NCBI RefSeq assembly: GCF_016545825.1
Contig: NC_052618.1
Coordinates: 42,416,196 to 42,480,195 of the forward strand
Length of the DNA: 64,000 bases
Direction of reading: 5' to 3'
Source of the DNA: Eucalyptus grandis
Lineage: Eukaryota; Streptophyta; Magnoliopsida; Myrtales; Myrtaceae
Shown: one piece after another, positions 1 through 13,400 of the stretch
Layout of the letters: each line of letters begins with the position of its first letter
Numbering within the stretch: the first letter of the stretch is position 1
Made by a program: the position numbers and the translations under genes
The notes under the pieces: generated by a model
Database searches by the model: none
Seen by the model: only the letters and a program-made list of their open reading frames with translations
Told to the model about the DNA's origin: nothing

Positions 1-23
1 ACAGCTTATGCTTCTTGCTCTCC

Positions 24-104
24 ATGAGTAACAAGAGAGAAGCTTTCGAAGTGTGGATGAAGTCGCTTGCCGTGCAAGGAAACGGGCGCGCCGTTTTCAA
101 ATGA
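24..104 (+). pseudogene. LURP-one-related protein N-terminal remnant
   Basis: A 26-residue reading frame contains K-R-E-x-F-x-x-W-M-K-S-L followed by G-N-G and V-F. This resembles the conserved opening of plant LURP-one-related (LOR/DUF567) proteins, where these residues precede a D-S-N-G-x-I-V-Y-R-V-D-N-Y stretch. Here the frame stops right after the V-F, and the following sequence does not restore the family motif in any frame. I read it as a broken gene fragment at the window edge. Recognition is from family memory and the match is short. Confidence 0.45.
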
Positions 105-2190
105 GTTGGGAAGATCACGAAAAGTGTAGTCGGAAAGTTTTTTTTTTCCATGGAATCTTCGCGAGAAAGTTCTCCTCAATATAATTCAACTACCGTTGGC
201 ACCCAAAATATGACTTGTCTAGCACAAGTTCGTGAACATTACATGAGAATGGTATAGATGATCATGTGCATACCATGTGGGTATTAATACAAGTGTGCTA
301 ACTTATCCACGAGTATGAGGATTAATATATATCAATTGACAGTGGTACCCATTGACGCCACGTGTTCAGTTGTTGAAATACGATGATGAATCATAGATAG
401 TTGCTAATATGAATATTAGCAATATTTGTTAATAGAATGTCCATAGGTTGTTCTGAAATTTAAGATCGATAAGACTAAAGGCACATAGCTTTGGAGAAAA
501 TAGTTACCATTCAGGAACCAAGTCATTTGATAGATCAATTGAGACTAGGTGCATAATTTTGGAGGGATTGTTTGAAGACCAAGTCGTCCAATGGGTTGGT
601 TGAAGTCAGAGACACCTTTTGAAAAAGGGTAGTTACCGAAAGAAAGATCGTGGAGTATACACTAATCACAAGAGACCAAGTCTTTGAGCAGTTTGTACAT
701 GTGAAATTTAGAAACATGGAGATAATTTGTAGGAGTTACACGAGAGATCGTGACTGTCAAGAACCGTCGAAAAGTTATCATTAATCATTATAAATATCAC
801 CACTCGCCCACCTAAGGACCCGCGCAAATCAAACAAAATATTATCTTTCAATTATTTTTCCCATCTTGTATTTTAAATTTCCCTAATTGTGACTTCTTAA
901 TTTGATTCCTCTCCAACTATCTCTCCATTAGGTAGGATTTTTTTTGGCCCAAGCACTTATTTGTTGATAAGAAACTGGTCCAATTTAGAGTTATTAATAT
1001 TTATGCAGATCGATCGTGGAAGAAAAATTCTAGTTCATTCAAATTAAGCTTCCTTTCTATTAATATGGAAAAACTTTTCAGATACAAGGAAATGATTTAT
1101 TTGTTGATTAAATTTTGACGCATATCTTTATCTTAATGTTGTGTCATTAATTAAATTTTGATGTTGTACTTTTATGTTCTCAAGTATGTCATCGATTGAG
1201 TTCCGGCATAGTTTGTTTGTATCTTGTTACGTCATTGAGTCTGTAATCTCTAGATTTTACCGTTGATTGAATTCTAGCTTGGTTTGAAATTTGTACAGCT
1301 TTGCTTGAATCAAAGAAATCAGTCCCCTTTGCATGAGATATCCACTTTCCTGAATTAGCACAGAACCTTAATTTCCTTAAATATAAGCCAAAGAACGACT
1401 TCCGGAGAAAGATATTTATTGTGGGAACTATTCTGCCAAAACTTCAACTACCATGAACTGTAGCTCTGAGGCTATTGCCACAAGTCATGGTGCAGGAACT
1501 TTGAGTTTATTGGCCACTTGGAGGGCTTCCATTGCAGCGAACTGGACGGGAAGACCGTCCCGCCAAGTTTCCGTGCACTATAATAAGGCTCAGACAAGAT
1601 TATTCAACGTAGAGGGCGTGGCTGGTAAAACAGAGATCAGCATATAGTCAATGTCGCAGGAGGTGATGTCGCAGGAGGTGATTTCCCCGCGTGAAACTAA
1701 CAACGTGCCTTTCTTTTGTGATCTCCAGGGAAAGACAAGGCGGTCATCTTCTGGATTTTGTGTAGGAGATGATGTTTTTATTAGATATAAACTAGCAATT
1801 CTAATGACTCATTGAAACAAAATTCAAGTATTGATTAGAATTATATGGGGAAAAACAGGATAAAAAATAAAACAGACCTCCAGTTATTGTTCAAGTTTGC
1901 ATTTGTAAAAAAATTACGAAGATTCAAAGGAATTACGGGCACACTCTACTAACTCAATCCTTGTGTAATGAGAAGATTTATGTTAGACATTGTGATTACC
2001 TTTACGTAAATGAATGACGTCCTTTATAAATTACCTCCCATCAATGTGGTTTCCTAATGAACGATTGTCATGAAAAGGTACGAATGTGAAAACCAAACCA
2101 TGGAATAACTGTCGGTTAAAAAAAATAGTGGGTCAATGTTGGAGGATAAGTTTTTCCTAAGAATGTGGAGTCACATTATAGATAACAGTT
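105..2190. other. Intergenic, no gene recognised
   Basis: AT-rich sequence with short random frames only. A 64-codon frame at 1453-1647 matches no family I know. No RNA gene or bounded repeat is visible. Confidence 0.5.
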
Positions 2191-2720
2191 TCAACTTTGG
2201 TCGTATAGCCTAAAGTTGATTGTTCCTTTTGTCCGCGGCACTCGTCCCAGCAATGGACCGATGCATCTGAGAGTATGATCGAATCTTGATGATGCGAGAA
2301 CGGAGAGTCCAATTGAGCAGCTACACATAAAGGCGGCTATTCGTTTGTTTTGTCCTCTTGCCGATCTCTTGCTTCTTCTTGAGCTTCGGCTCGGGCGAAG
2401 TTCCTTGTATATGGGCCGCGACCCTTCTCTGCCGCCACGATTTTAAGTAGGAGACGACGTTTGGACTTTGGTTGTAGAGCTTGAAGTCGATCATTCCCTC
2501 GGCCGGGGCTCTTGTCCCTTCGAGCGGCTACATGGTACTCGAGCATCTTTTCGAGTCGAGCGTGCAGTCTAAAAATTCATTGAGATTTTCAAAAAGTTCT
2601 GGAAGACGAACGCTGGTGAGCTTCTTCGTCCTCTTGCTGATCTCTTGCTTCTTCTCGAGCTCGGGCTCGGGCGAAGTTCCTTGAATTTGGGCCGCGAACT
2701 TTCTCTGCCCCCACGTTTTT
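2191..2720. repeat. Two-copy direct duplication, unit about 270 bp
   Basis: The stretch beginning at 2191 (actttggtcgtat, then a TTGATTGTTCC-type segment) recurs near 2461. The segment at about 2346-2420, which carries GATCTCTTGCTTCTTCT and TCGGGCGAAGTTCCTTG, recurs at about 2632-2690. The copies are diverged but alignable by eye, with offsets of about 270-285 bp. Short frames on both strands run through it, but none resembles a known protein. Confidence 0.6.
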
Positions 2721-3801
2721 AGATAGCTTCATCCCGTCCTTCTGGCAGACTCTTTTCGATGTCAATCATCTCCCGAGGCAATTCGATGCTCCGAAAGTTC
2801 GATAGGAGCAAAACCTGACCTGCTGCAGCTTTCAAGACCTGTACATGTTTGTGCCTGTCTTAGATATCGAGTAGCATTGAACGTTACTGGAGTGATGATC
2901 TACTCACGTAAAATGCTGTGTATGGCCTATGTCAAATGGCCTCTCCCGGCTTTTGTTTTGAAGATGAACTTAGCCTTGTTGAATTGAGAACATCAACAAA
3001 TTGAGTTGTATTTTCTCATTATTGTACTGATGATATCATATCAATGCAAGAACAACGGTAGCTGAGTGTTGTGATCCCTCGACCGTCCAACTTGGTCGGA
3101 CGACTGATCCGCGAGTGGCAGTGCTGCTTCGGTTCCACCTTCGGTCGCTGAATTCTATTCCTACCTTAATTTGGATGCAGCAGTTAGGCCTCTCCTGTAT
3201 AGGTGGGGAATTTCCCCACCAAAATCCACAAGTAGGATCAAATTTGATGAAATTTACTCTTATATAGATTGGAGTTTCTCTTGTCACTAGTTCGAATCCC
3301 CCACCCCCAGTCACTACTTCATCTTAAAAATCCTATCGTGCACCAGCCATAGGATGACTTCGACTTCATCTCAACTTGCATCAAGTCGCGTAGTAGCAAC
3401 AGGCTTGCTCAAAATGAACAGTAATTATAAATCAGACTTGAGTATCGATGCTATTCATTGACCCCTTTTGCTCATCTTCATCCTTTTACTTATAAAAAGA
3501 AAGTAAGGATGACATGACTTCATCTTATATATATTTAAAAAAAAATAATACAATACTATACCAACAGCAGAAGCAGTAAAAAAAAGAAAACAGTGGATGA
3601 GTAAGATCTGTGAAGTGACTTGAGAGCATCTCTTGAGGTGCAAAGAGGGTCAAGGTCAGTGGATGATTAAGCAAACTTTCTCTTAAGACAAAAGGACAGG
3701 CCAAATTGCTATCTAACCCCACTGACCCCTCAACATTTGGCCTCCCTCTCTTCAACTTCTCCAAGATCTATCTACATAAACTAATGCTTTCACTGTCCCA
3801 C

Positions 3802-3845
<44 letters not shown>

Positions 3846-5478
3846 ATGCTTTCTGGTAGGTAGCACACAGAATGGGACGCGGACAATTTGCTGCCTCGAT
3901 ACAGACATTACAAGCTTTGATTCCTGGTCATTAAACAAATCAATGGGGACCAAGATCCAAGGTAGCAGCATTACAGCATTTCATGCAAAAACGGAGCCTA
4001 CCCTGCCTGCACATTCTTGATAGGGCTCGTTTGAAATGAAGGATTGAAGGTCCGGTAGGCGTTGACTGAATCTCATTTTTCTTTTCGGCTAATTTGACCC
4101 CTAGCTCACCTCACACAGCCCGAATAAATACACCCAAAATCGTTGGGTGATGGGGCACAAAATTTGGGTGCATCTGAAGTTCCCAACCCACGGTGAACTG
4201 CATTTCAAAGATCTCTCCTTTGCCAATCTGTTGTAGGCTATGGGGTCTGATTTGAGTTGCTACTGGGTCATCTTGCTTTTGCCATCTTCTCATTTTGCAA
4301 ACCTTGGTAGGGCTTGTTTCCTTGAGGAGACTTATCATGAATTTTGTCAACAGGTTGTGTTGGGTTTCTCGTCGAATAGTTTCATCAAAATTCAAATGCT
4401 TTTTTAACTTCTCTTTGTCATACCGATACCCTTAAATTAGTATATCCGTGACCCGAATATTCCATCCATATGTCCATTAAAAACTCGACATGATTGTGCT
4501 CGTGACCATCGATATGACGTGGATATATACTCTTGATTAACTTGGCGATGTACTGCCATCATCACGTTAGATCTAGTTTTTGGACAATCTTACGCACCCT
4601 GTTTACGTTGGCCTAGAACATTCGAGATTTTCATACCTGAAAATGATCCCAACAAGGCTCAAATCCGACTTAAACTCCACACGGCCGTAGTATAGTTTTG
4701 TCTACAACTGTCTGAACACGACATGCCGAATTCGATTCCAAATTTTCGCTGTGGTTGTGCATAGTTTCGAAGCATCATCGTCCTGCATTAAATTCCTCTG
4801 ATCTTCCGCATCCTTTCCGTGTGCGCACTTGCAACATCCGAAAGTCTTTTCCTTGTCGCCATCCGTTTTGCCTTAGCCTCGGACGTCACCCTGACCCTCT
4901 TGTTCAATTTCATGCGATCGTTGCATTTGAAGAGCCGTTCATATATATATATAGATTTTCATTAGTAGCCCATAAAAATGGCAAATCTGCTCGGAGATTT
5001 TTTTTTTCCTTTTTTGGACTTTCACCTGACTTGGCACAAATGATGAATCCGACACAGTCCTCGAAAGTCTCTTTTTCTATTTTTTTTCCCTCAAATATAG
5101 TGTCTCTTTTATAAATTTAGCGTATCCCGTTGAAACCGAACCGTGCAAACGTAATCAAGGATGTGCTCTCGATTCATATCCATGAAAGGAGAAAAAAAAT
5201 AGATTTTATTACCTGTCTACCAGTTTTAGTTGACACACGAAACGAAGGCAAAGAAAAAGGCATAGATACGCACTATACTTATCCAACTAATCGGAGCGAA
5301 AAAGGCAAAGAAAGGTCATCGAGCCGATCCGCCGCTCGCGCATCAGCAATGATCCAGCATGACACCCGAGAAAAGGACCAAAAAAAAAAAAAAAAAAAGT
5401 TCCACCAAATGTTCACGCAAAATCAAAAATAAAATAAAACTTAGTTAAAAAAGATCAAAAATAAAACAAATAAAAAGC
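2721..5478. other. Intergenic upstream of the transaldolase gene
   Basis: No supported gene. It contains a (CT)n microsatellite at about 3806-3841, a short TA run near 4943 and an A-run near 5380-5398. Frames of 100-119 codons here are low-complexity or show no family resemblance. Confidence 0.5.
3806..3841. repeat. (CT)n microsatellite
   Basis: An uninterrupted CT dinucleotide tract of about 18 units is directly visible. No gene is near enough to treat it as a 5' UTR. Confidence 0.9.
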
Positions 5479-5578
5479 AAAAAGGGACGGGGAGAAATAG
5501 TGGCGATCCCTCTCGCCACCTGCCCGTTGGGTCAACCCAAAAGGTGGCGCGTCCGTCTCTTCTCCCCAAGCCGTTGCG

Positions 5579-5584
5579 TATAAG
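5579..5584 (+). promoter_or_regulatory. Probable TATA box of the transaldolase gene
   Basis: TATAAG in the context GCGTATAAGTACG lies 162 bp upstream of the start codon, after a GC-rich stretch. That position implies a transcription start near 5610 and a leader of about 130 nt. The assignment rests on spacing alone. Confidence 0.5.
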
Positions 5585-5740
5585 TACGACGAACCCCCCG
5601 CTGGTCACTTTATCAAACCCCCCTCTCCCCCACCAACCTCCTTGTCTTCCGCTTCTCTTTTTCTTCCCCCTCGCTCCTGCGTCATCGTTCGTATCGCAAT
5701 ACGAAAAACCTCACCTCACCTAATTCCCTCCCTCGCCGCC

Positions 5741-8700
5741 ATGTCTACGATCTCGAAGCTCTCGAGCCCCGGCCCCTCGTCCTCGCTGCGGTCCTCGACC
5801 GGCCAGCCCCGATCGCCGCGCCCTCTCTGCTTCGTCCAGTCCCGCACCGCCCTCCGGTCCCTGGCCGCCGCCGCCGCCGCCTCCGGGCTGTCCGTGAAAC
5901 GCGACCGCTCCTCCCGGAGCTCGCTCGTGTGAGTCTTCTCCCTCGTGGAATACGTGCTTCCGTGTTGGCGGCGGTCGTGATCCCGCTCTCGCGCGGCCGC
6001 GCTTGTTCTGATTCATTCGTTTTGCCTCCGTTTTTGTTGTTGATGTGCTTCTCCGTGGTCCGATTCCGTTTGCGGTTTTACGATGAAGTGGCCGATCTCG
6101 TCGACTTAGCCATGGATCTCGGCTATCGCTGCTCGATCAAGTTTTTTTGGTTTTTAGTTCGTTGGTTTTGATAACCGGACATCATCAGTGAGCCGGCTCT
6201 CTCCACGCGGGTGATGGACTCTTCGAGGGAGTGTTATTAGTTTGGAGTGTGGAATTTGTGTTAGATGTCCTGAAGTTTCGATTTTCTTTTTATTACTATT
6301 AGAATGCTCTGATGTTTACCTTGCGGTGAATCTGTGATTTCTGTATTTCGAATTGGAGTTCTCGGCGGAGATTGTTTTGCTTTCGGAAAGTGCCGGTGGA
6401 ATTAGATTGGATTTTGCATGAGCTGCTCTGTCGCTCTTTGTATCTTATTCCTCATTTGCTTTGGCTGAGAGTATATTATCCTTTCTTGTCGCAGGGTCAA
6501 GTGCTCTCAGAACGGTGCGAACGGCGGTGTGGTCAAGAGAACCACGCTGCATGATTTGTACGAGCGGGAAGGCCAGAGCCCCTGGTACGACAACCTCTGC
6601 AGACCCGTGACGGACCTGATCCCTCTGATTGAGAGCGGCGTTAGAGGGGTGACAAGCAACCCTGCGGTAATTGGAGCAATTGCCATGCCTTAACTGTGTT
6701 CTCACTTGTCAGAAATTTTCCCTCCTTGCAAGTGTTGATAATTTGCATAACAATTTAAAAGAATGAAACCGTGAAAAGTCGATGATCATAGCAGTATTTT
6801 GGTTGTTCTCTTATTAGTTTTTATCCTTGCTGATGACATATTGAAATCAATTTGCAGATTTTCCAGAAAGCAATATCATCTTCAAATGCTTATAATGATC
6901 AGTTCAGGTATGTAGCTCTTCCCCGTTTTACCTGTTACTGAAGGGTAAATAAACCTAAGGAGTTGCGTGGGAGTTGCTCAAAACCTATCATTTTAACAAA
7001 AAGCTCGCAAAAAGCTTCAAAGGCTGCGGATATTGTTATTTTTTAGTGACTCTTCTAAATGATGATTTTGGTTTAGTTCAAAGCTTGAGTACAATGGAGT
7101 CTGGAAATTGAGATGTCATTTTAGTCATCTTGAATTTGGATCTGCTTCACTGACTTAAGAAGATCTTGCTCAAATCCGTGTCTTGTCCTGTGTTCTTTAA
7201 TTTGGTGCCCATTATTGGGATGTTTTTTAGAACCATTGACTGTACCTAGTGGCCCAGTCTTCGATTGTCTTGATCCTTTTATTTCATTTTGCCAAATTAC
7301 TTCTGATCTTGTTGTTTTATACATATATGCCAAATTTTGCAGAGAGCTTGTGCAATCAGGGAAAGACATTGAGAGTGCATATTGGGAGCTTGTGGTGAAG
7401 GATATTCAAGATGCGTGCAAGCTTTTTGAGACAATATACGATCAAACTGATGGTGGCGATGGCTATGTCTCCGTTGAAGTTTCTCCTAGACTGGCAGATG
7501 ATACAGAAGGGACTGTTGAGGCAGCAAAATATCTTCATAAAGTGGTTAATCGCCGTAATGTTTACATTAAAATCCCTGCCACAGCACCTTGTGTTCCCTC
7601 GATAAAGCAAGTCATCTCCAATGGTATCAGTGTCAATGTGACTGTAAGTTGTTCTGTTCATAACATCTGTATCAATTATGGTGCTTAGATTTGTAGGACA
7701 GAACGTCATATGTAAGTCCAAACAATGGCATCTTGGATAGTTGTCCTAAGTTCCATGGATGCGTGCTAGTGCTATCAGAAGGATTCTAACTAGTAGGGGC
7801 TGTTTACGTAATATTGGACCCAAAGTATATTGAAGGACGATTTGTCAACGGAGCTCTCAAACCCCGAGAGTCTTTGGTCTCTTTTATTGGTTCGGAAGTA
7901 GAAGCATGTGGTTACTACCTGTGCTGGTCCTGAGTATATAATGGCAGGGTACATGACCGGAGTTCTCATGAAACAATTAAAGTGTTGCATTCTAGTGGAT
8001 GGTGGATGGCTAACCTTGACCATCCCTTTCCCTCTTTCTGATGATATATATGCTTCGGTGGATGCTTCACTAAATGCATTGGTGTGCGCTTACATTTTTT
8101 TGGGTATTAAAATGTTGACCCCTGACATCTATCTGAACGAGTTCTCTTTCTGCTTAATGATATACATGTATTGACACTTTGATGAGAGGTGTTACAGCAC
8201 TTAGAATTAAGTTATCTGAAATAACTAGGGAAAAATTTCCTTGGAGTAAAAACCTTGCAGACTGCATCTTAATGTTGCTGTATTACTTGGCTAGTGCCTT
8301 CCACGCAATAATAAGAACAGAGTCCATCCCTGTACTGATGAAATACGCTTTTTGTCCATGTGCAGTTGATATTTTCAGTGGCGAGATATGAAGCTGTCAT
8401 AGATGCATACTTGGATGGCCTTGAAGCCTCTGGGTTAGATGATCTCTCCAAGGTTACAAGTGTTGCTTCCTTCTTTGTCAGTCGTGTGGACACCCTCATT
8501 GACAAGATGCTCGAGAAGATTGGAACACCTGAGGCTCTTGATCTTCGAGGGAAGGTACATGACTACAACCATTTGTAAATTCTCAGGACATGCAACTAAG
8601 TTATGTTTGTAAATATATGCTCATGTTGTGATGCATTGATCACTGCAGGCTGCAGTGGCCCAGGCAGCTCTAGCTTACAAGCTCTACCAGAAGAAATTTT

Positions 8701-9269
8701 CTGGTCCAAGATGGGAGGCTCTTGTAAAGAAAGGTGCAAAGAAACAGAGGCTTCTTTGGGCATCCACTAGCGTAAAGAACCCGGCATATCCCGACACCCT
8801 ATATGTTGCTCCTCTCATTGGACCAGACACTGTTAGTTGCTTCTTCCCCCTCTTTTATCTTGCGTTCTTTAGGATACATTTAAGTAACGTTGCACTCTTT
8901 TAGATACTAAATTATTAAATGAAAGAATTTCACGTCTTCACCTCAAAATTGTTGTACGTTTGTATGTTTGTTGAGTAGTATTCTAGTTTTAACTCAATTT
9001 TTTCTTATTAACCATCTTAACAGGTTTCAACCATGCCTGACCAAGCTCTCCAAGCATTTGTTGATCATGGCATTGTATCCAGGACAATTGATTCGAATGT
9101 TTCCGAAGCCGAAGGTATTTACAGTGCACTTGAGAAATTGGGAATTGACTGGAATCATGTTGGAACCCAGCTTGAAGTTGAAGGAGTGGATTCCTTCAAA
9201 AAGAGTTTTGACAGCCTCCTTGATACCCTGCAAGAAAAGGCAAATTCTCTTAACCTGGTTAGCCTGTAA
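5741..9269 (+). CDS. TRA2: Plastid transaldolase, TRA2/At5g13420-like, seven exons
   Basis: Transaldolase of the non-oxidative pentose phosphate pathway, moving a dihydroxyacetone unit between sugar phosphates. Exons read as 5741-5928, 6495-6666, 6858-6907, 7343-7643, 8366-8554, 8649-8831 and 9024-9269. All junctions are GT-AG and in phase, giving 442 residues, close to about 438 in Arabidopsis. Residues 1 to about 65 are rich in Ser, Arg and Ala with few acidic residues, as in a chloroplast transit peptide. The motif VTSNPAIFQKAI is followed by NVYIKIPAT, whose Lys (about K213) is the expected Schiff-base residue. [10 protein letters not shown] and DTVSTMP are further family signatures. The ATG at 5741 is the first that gives the transit peptide in frame. 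The family is the long, bacterial-type plant transaldolase. The gene lies upstream of the FKBP19 gene on the same strand. Nothing is broken. Confidence 0.95.
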
Positions 9270-9305
9270 TTTTTATGGTTCATGTACGTGCTGTTGGTGT
9301 GGCTC

Positions 9306-9311
9306 AATAAA
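9306..9311 (+). terminator. Poly(A) signal AATAAA of the transaldolase gene
   Basis: AATAAA lies 37 bp after the transaldolase stop codon in an AT-rich 3' region, at normal spacing for a plant near-upstream element. Confidence 0.55.
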
Positions 9312-10430
9312 GCTTATTGTCTGAAGTATTCCAGCTGTAAAGTTGGTGCATGAGTGACTTTCAAAGACAATATTGTATTTCAAGTGATTTATATTCAGCT
9401 GTGGTTAAAGAAAGTCTATCAAAGATTATTTTCGAAGGCTCTCTTTGTCTTATATGTTGTGAGAAGATTGCCCAGCACAACGAAAGAGCTTTGCTCTTCC
9501 GTCAAGGTTTTACGGTTCGTAGATTGGCTTGTTACATCGACTAGACATTGTCTTCCTTGTGGGGACGAGTTTTAAGAATTTTCATAGTCGAAAGTCGGAT
9601 TCTTTGTTCACACTGTCTAGAACTGTAAAGTCGTTGACGGGAAATGAAGGACCGAGTGTGACAACTTTCCACCATACGGTTGTCAGGCACTTCAAGACCT
9701 TATTGAGAAGCATAGGCAGCTCAAGGATGAAAGGAGAGCCAAAATCCTGGGCGCTATTATGGCCAAGGGAGGGATTTCAAGCAGTGATGGTGACGTGGTC
9801 GCTTGACACAAACGCTGTCACTTTGATATGCCCTTCCCTTACGATATAATGTGAGGCTCTCGCCAGTTTCTAGATTGGCACATACAGCCTTTAGATTTCC
9901 AGTCTCGCCAGTGTTCTTTGCTCTCCAAGTGCTATAATATAGGATTGTCTTGGTTTGTTGCTATGTGAGCGAGCTTGGGACAGAACATTAACCGTGTTGC
10001 GTGGCTAGGACCAGGAGCTGATGAGCTCTTCTGTTTGGGTAGATGTCTAGGACTAGGAGTTGACGAGCTCTTCTGTTTGGGTAGATGTCTCTTAGATCGC
10101 CATTGCTTATCATCACCTTGAGCCACATCAGCGTCCATGTTCGAGAAACTTGGTAAAGCATCGTGGTTTACAGGTGGCACGGCTTCAATTCATAGACGAC
10201 TGGGATTGTCGTGACATTGCCTATTGCTGTAGAGCCAAAAATCATTCTACTGCTGCTATATCCTATGTGCATGTTGGGTATTATGACGTTCTGTTTACAT
10301 GGCCTAGTTATTGTAGGGCAGCGTCCGACTAAGTTGGGGGGCATGTGCCCTGCTTGTGGTCCATATGATAGGAACACACACCATCCTTTTTTTGACCCCA
10401 GATCAGTTGTTGTGATGTTAGATCAGTTGT
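9312..10430. other. Intergenic between transaldolase and the tandem array
   Basis: No gene is supported. A local duplication is visible: AGCTCTTCTGTTTGGGTAGA occurs at about 10022 and again at about 10067, within a 45-bp unit repeated twice (about 10003-10092). Confidence 0.55.
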
Positions 10431-13400
10431 GATGTTAGGTTGGGAAATATGACCACATTCTATGTAATATTAATATCAATTCAAATGATACTTAAATATA
10501 CCTAAACATACTATAAACATATCACTATTTGGAGTATACAAACGAACATCAAAGTCCAATAAGCACAAAAAGCATAAATATAAAGGAAAACGAACATCCA
10601 AGTTCAATAAACATAAATATAAACGAACATCTAAGTTTAGAGGCAGATGCTGTTCAGGAGGCGACAGCATGGTGATAAGAGGCAGTTGAGGAGGCGGCCT
10701 AACGATAGTTCAGTTCATGATGTGGCGGCTTGGTGATCAGTTGATGATGATTTCTTTACCATAGCTGTAGAAGGAGGTGGAGGCAAAAATGCAACAAGAA
10801 AACTTTCCTTTTTTTTTAAATATGTATAGTTTTTGCATAATATTTTTAGATACTTCTCGACTCTTAAGGTATTTATATTGTTACCATAAACGTCCTCTAT
10901 CTTTTATCATCGAGCTTGATTCTCCTCCAACTCGAACCCTATCCCTAGTCCTAAATGAAGTTGGAGTAAAAGATTTGAGAAGAAGTGAGATGATGAAATA
11001 ATTTTTACTTACCTTGATAATTCTCATTTAAAAGGGGATTTTTGGCAAAATCCTCCAAAAAATACATTCCTCGTTATGAAAGTCATTGTCCTTGAAAAAC
11101 TCTCGCATGATATTTGTCACATGCATTCTTACGAAAGATTTGATAGTGTTTCCACATGAATTTTCTATTTCCTATCTCGAAATTTATTTATTTTTTCATT
11201 TGTCGGGGGAGGATGTATATTGTTGAGAAATGCTCGAACTCAGATGAACCAAAAGAAAAAGATGGGAGAGGAAGTGAGACGGGGGAGTGAGAGGAAGAAG
11301 AAGAAGAGTGATCAACGTCCGACTATAGCTATGCAAATGAAACCTGCTATTTAGGGTTTCCAAGTAAAAAAGACAACTAGATGCGGGTGGGAGACTAGAA
11401 ATGGTAAATAAATTTAAAATTTTATTTAGGGTTTCCAGTAAAAAAGACAACTGGATGCAGGTTGGGAGACTAGAAATGGTAAAGAAATTTAAAATTTCAC
11501 GAAGAGATTAGTTGTCGTTATGATGTTAGGTTGGGAAATATGACCACACTCCACGTAATATTAATATTAATGCAAACCATACTTCAACATACTTAAATAG
11601 ACCATAAACATACCATTAGTCAAAGCATACCTAAACATACAACTACTTACAGCATACAAATGAATATCGAAATTTAATAAGTAAAAATACAAAGGAAAAC
11701 AAACAGCCAAGTTCAACAAGCATAAATATAAACAAGCATTGAAACTTAGAGGTAGAGACTATTCAGGAGACGGTGGCGGCTTGGTGATAGGAGGCTGTTT
11801 AGGAGGCGGTTTGGTGATAATTTAGTTCATGATGCGCGGCTTGGTGATCAGTTGATGATGATTCCATTGCTACAACTACAGAAGGAGGTGGATGAGGTAG
11901 AAATGTAATGAGAAAACTTTCATCGTTTTTTAAACCATTATCCCTATATAGTTTTTGCATGATATTTGTAGACGCTTCTTGACTTTTAAGGTATTTATAT
12001 TATTCTCATAAACATCCTCTATCTTTTATCATCAAACTTGCTTCTCCTTCAACTCAAGCCCTAGCCCTAACCTTAAATGAAGTAGGAGTAAAAGATTTGA
12101 GAAGAAGAAATGAGATGATGAAAGGATTTTTACTTACCTTGATGATTCTTCGTCTAGAGAGGAATTCTTGACAAAATCCCCAAAAAACATTCCTCGTTAC
12201 AAAAGCCATTGTCCTTGACAACCTCTCGCACAATACCGTCTCATGCATTCTTAAAAATGATTTGATAGTGTTTCCGCAAGAGCTTTCTATTTCCTACCTC
12301 GAAACTTGTCCTTTTTTTTTTTTCATTTTTTGGAGGATGATGCTTGTTGTTGAGAACTGCTCAAACTCGGATGAAAAGAGAAGAAAATATGAGAGAGGAA
12401 GTGAGACGATGGGAGTGAGAGGAAGAAAAGGAAGAGTTTTTATAAAATAAAAAATAACAATCAACTAGTAATCAACGTTTGACTGCAGCTGTGCAAATCA
12501 AACTGATCATTTAGGGTTTCTAGTAAAAAAGAACACCCAAATACGGGTGGGAAATTGGAAATGGAAAAGAAATTTAAAATTCCACGAATAGATCAATTGT
12601 TGTAATGTTAGGTTGGGAAATATAACAACACTCCATATAATATTAATATCAATTTAAACCATACTTAAACATACCCTAAACATACCATTAGGTTAAACAT
12701 ACCTAAACATACCACTACTTGTAGCATACAAACGAGCATACAAACGAACATCGAAGTTCAATAAGCATAAATATAAAGGAAAACGAGCAACCAAGTTCAA
12801 TAAGCATAAATATAAATGAACATTGAAGTTCAGAGGTGGAGGCTATTCAGGAGGTGGCGACTTCGTAATAAGAGGCTGTTCAGTAGGAGATTTGGCGATA
12901 GTTCAGCTCAGAATGTAGCAGACTTGGTGATCAATTGATGATGACTCCATTGCTACAACTATAGAAGGAGGTGGAGGAGACAGAAATGTAACAAGAAAAC
13001 TTTTATCATTTTAGAAATCATTATTCTTGTATAGTTTTTACATGATATTTTCAGATACTTCCGGACTTTTAAGATATTTATATTATTCCCATAAACGTCA
13101 TCTATCTTTTATCATCAAGCTTGATTCTCCTCCAACTTGAGCTCTAACTCTAGTTCTAGATGAAATGAGAGTAAAAAATTGGAGAATAAGTGATCTCTTT
13201 GAGAAGAAGTGAGACGAGAAAATGATTTTTACTTATCTTGATGATTCTTCATCTAGAAGGGGATTCTTGACAAAATCCTCCATAAAACATTCTTCTTTAT
13301 GAAAGCCATTGTCCTTAAAAACCTATCGCATGATATTGTTACATGCATTTTTACGAAGGATTCGATAGTGTTTTCACATAAACTTTATATTTTATACCTC

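Noticed and set aside
3280..3312. tRNA T-arm-like sequence AGTTCGAATCCCCC
   Set aside because: No acceptor, D or anticodon arm can be folded around it on either strand; at best a decayed SINE B-box.
4755..5114. 119-codon + frame upstream of transaldolase
   Set aside because: No resemblance to any family, low-complexity tail and no splice or promoter context.
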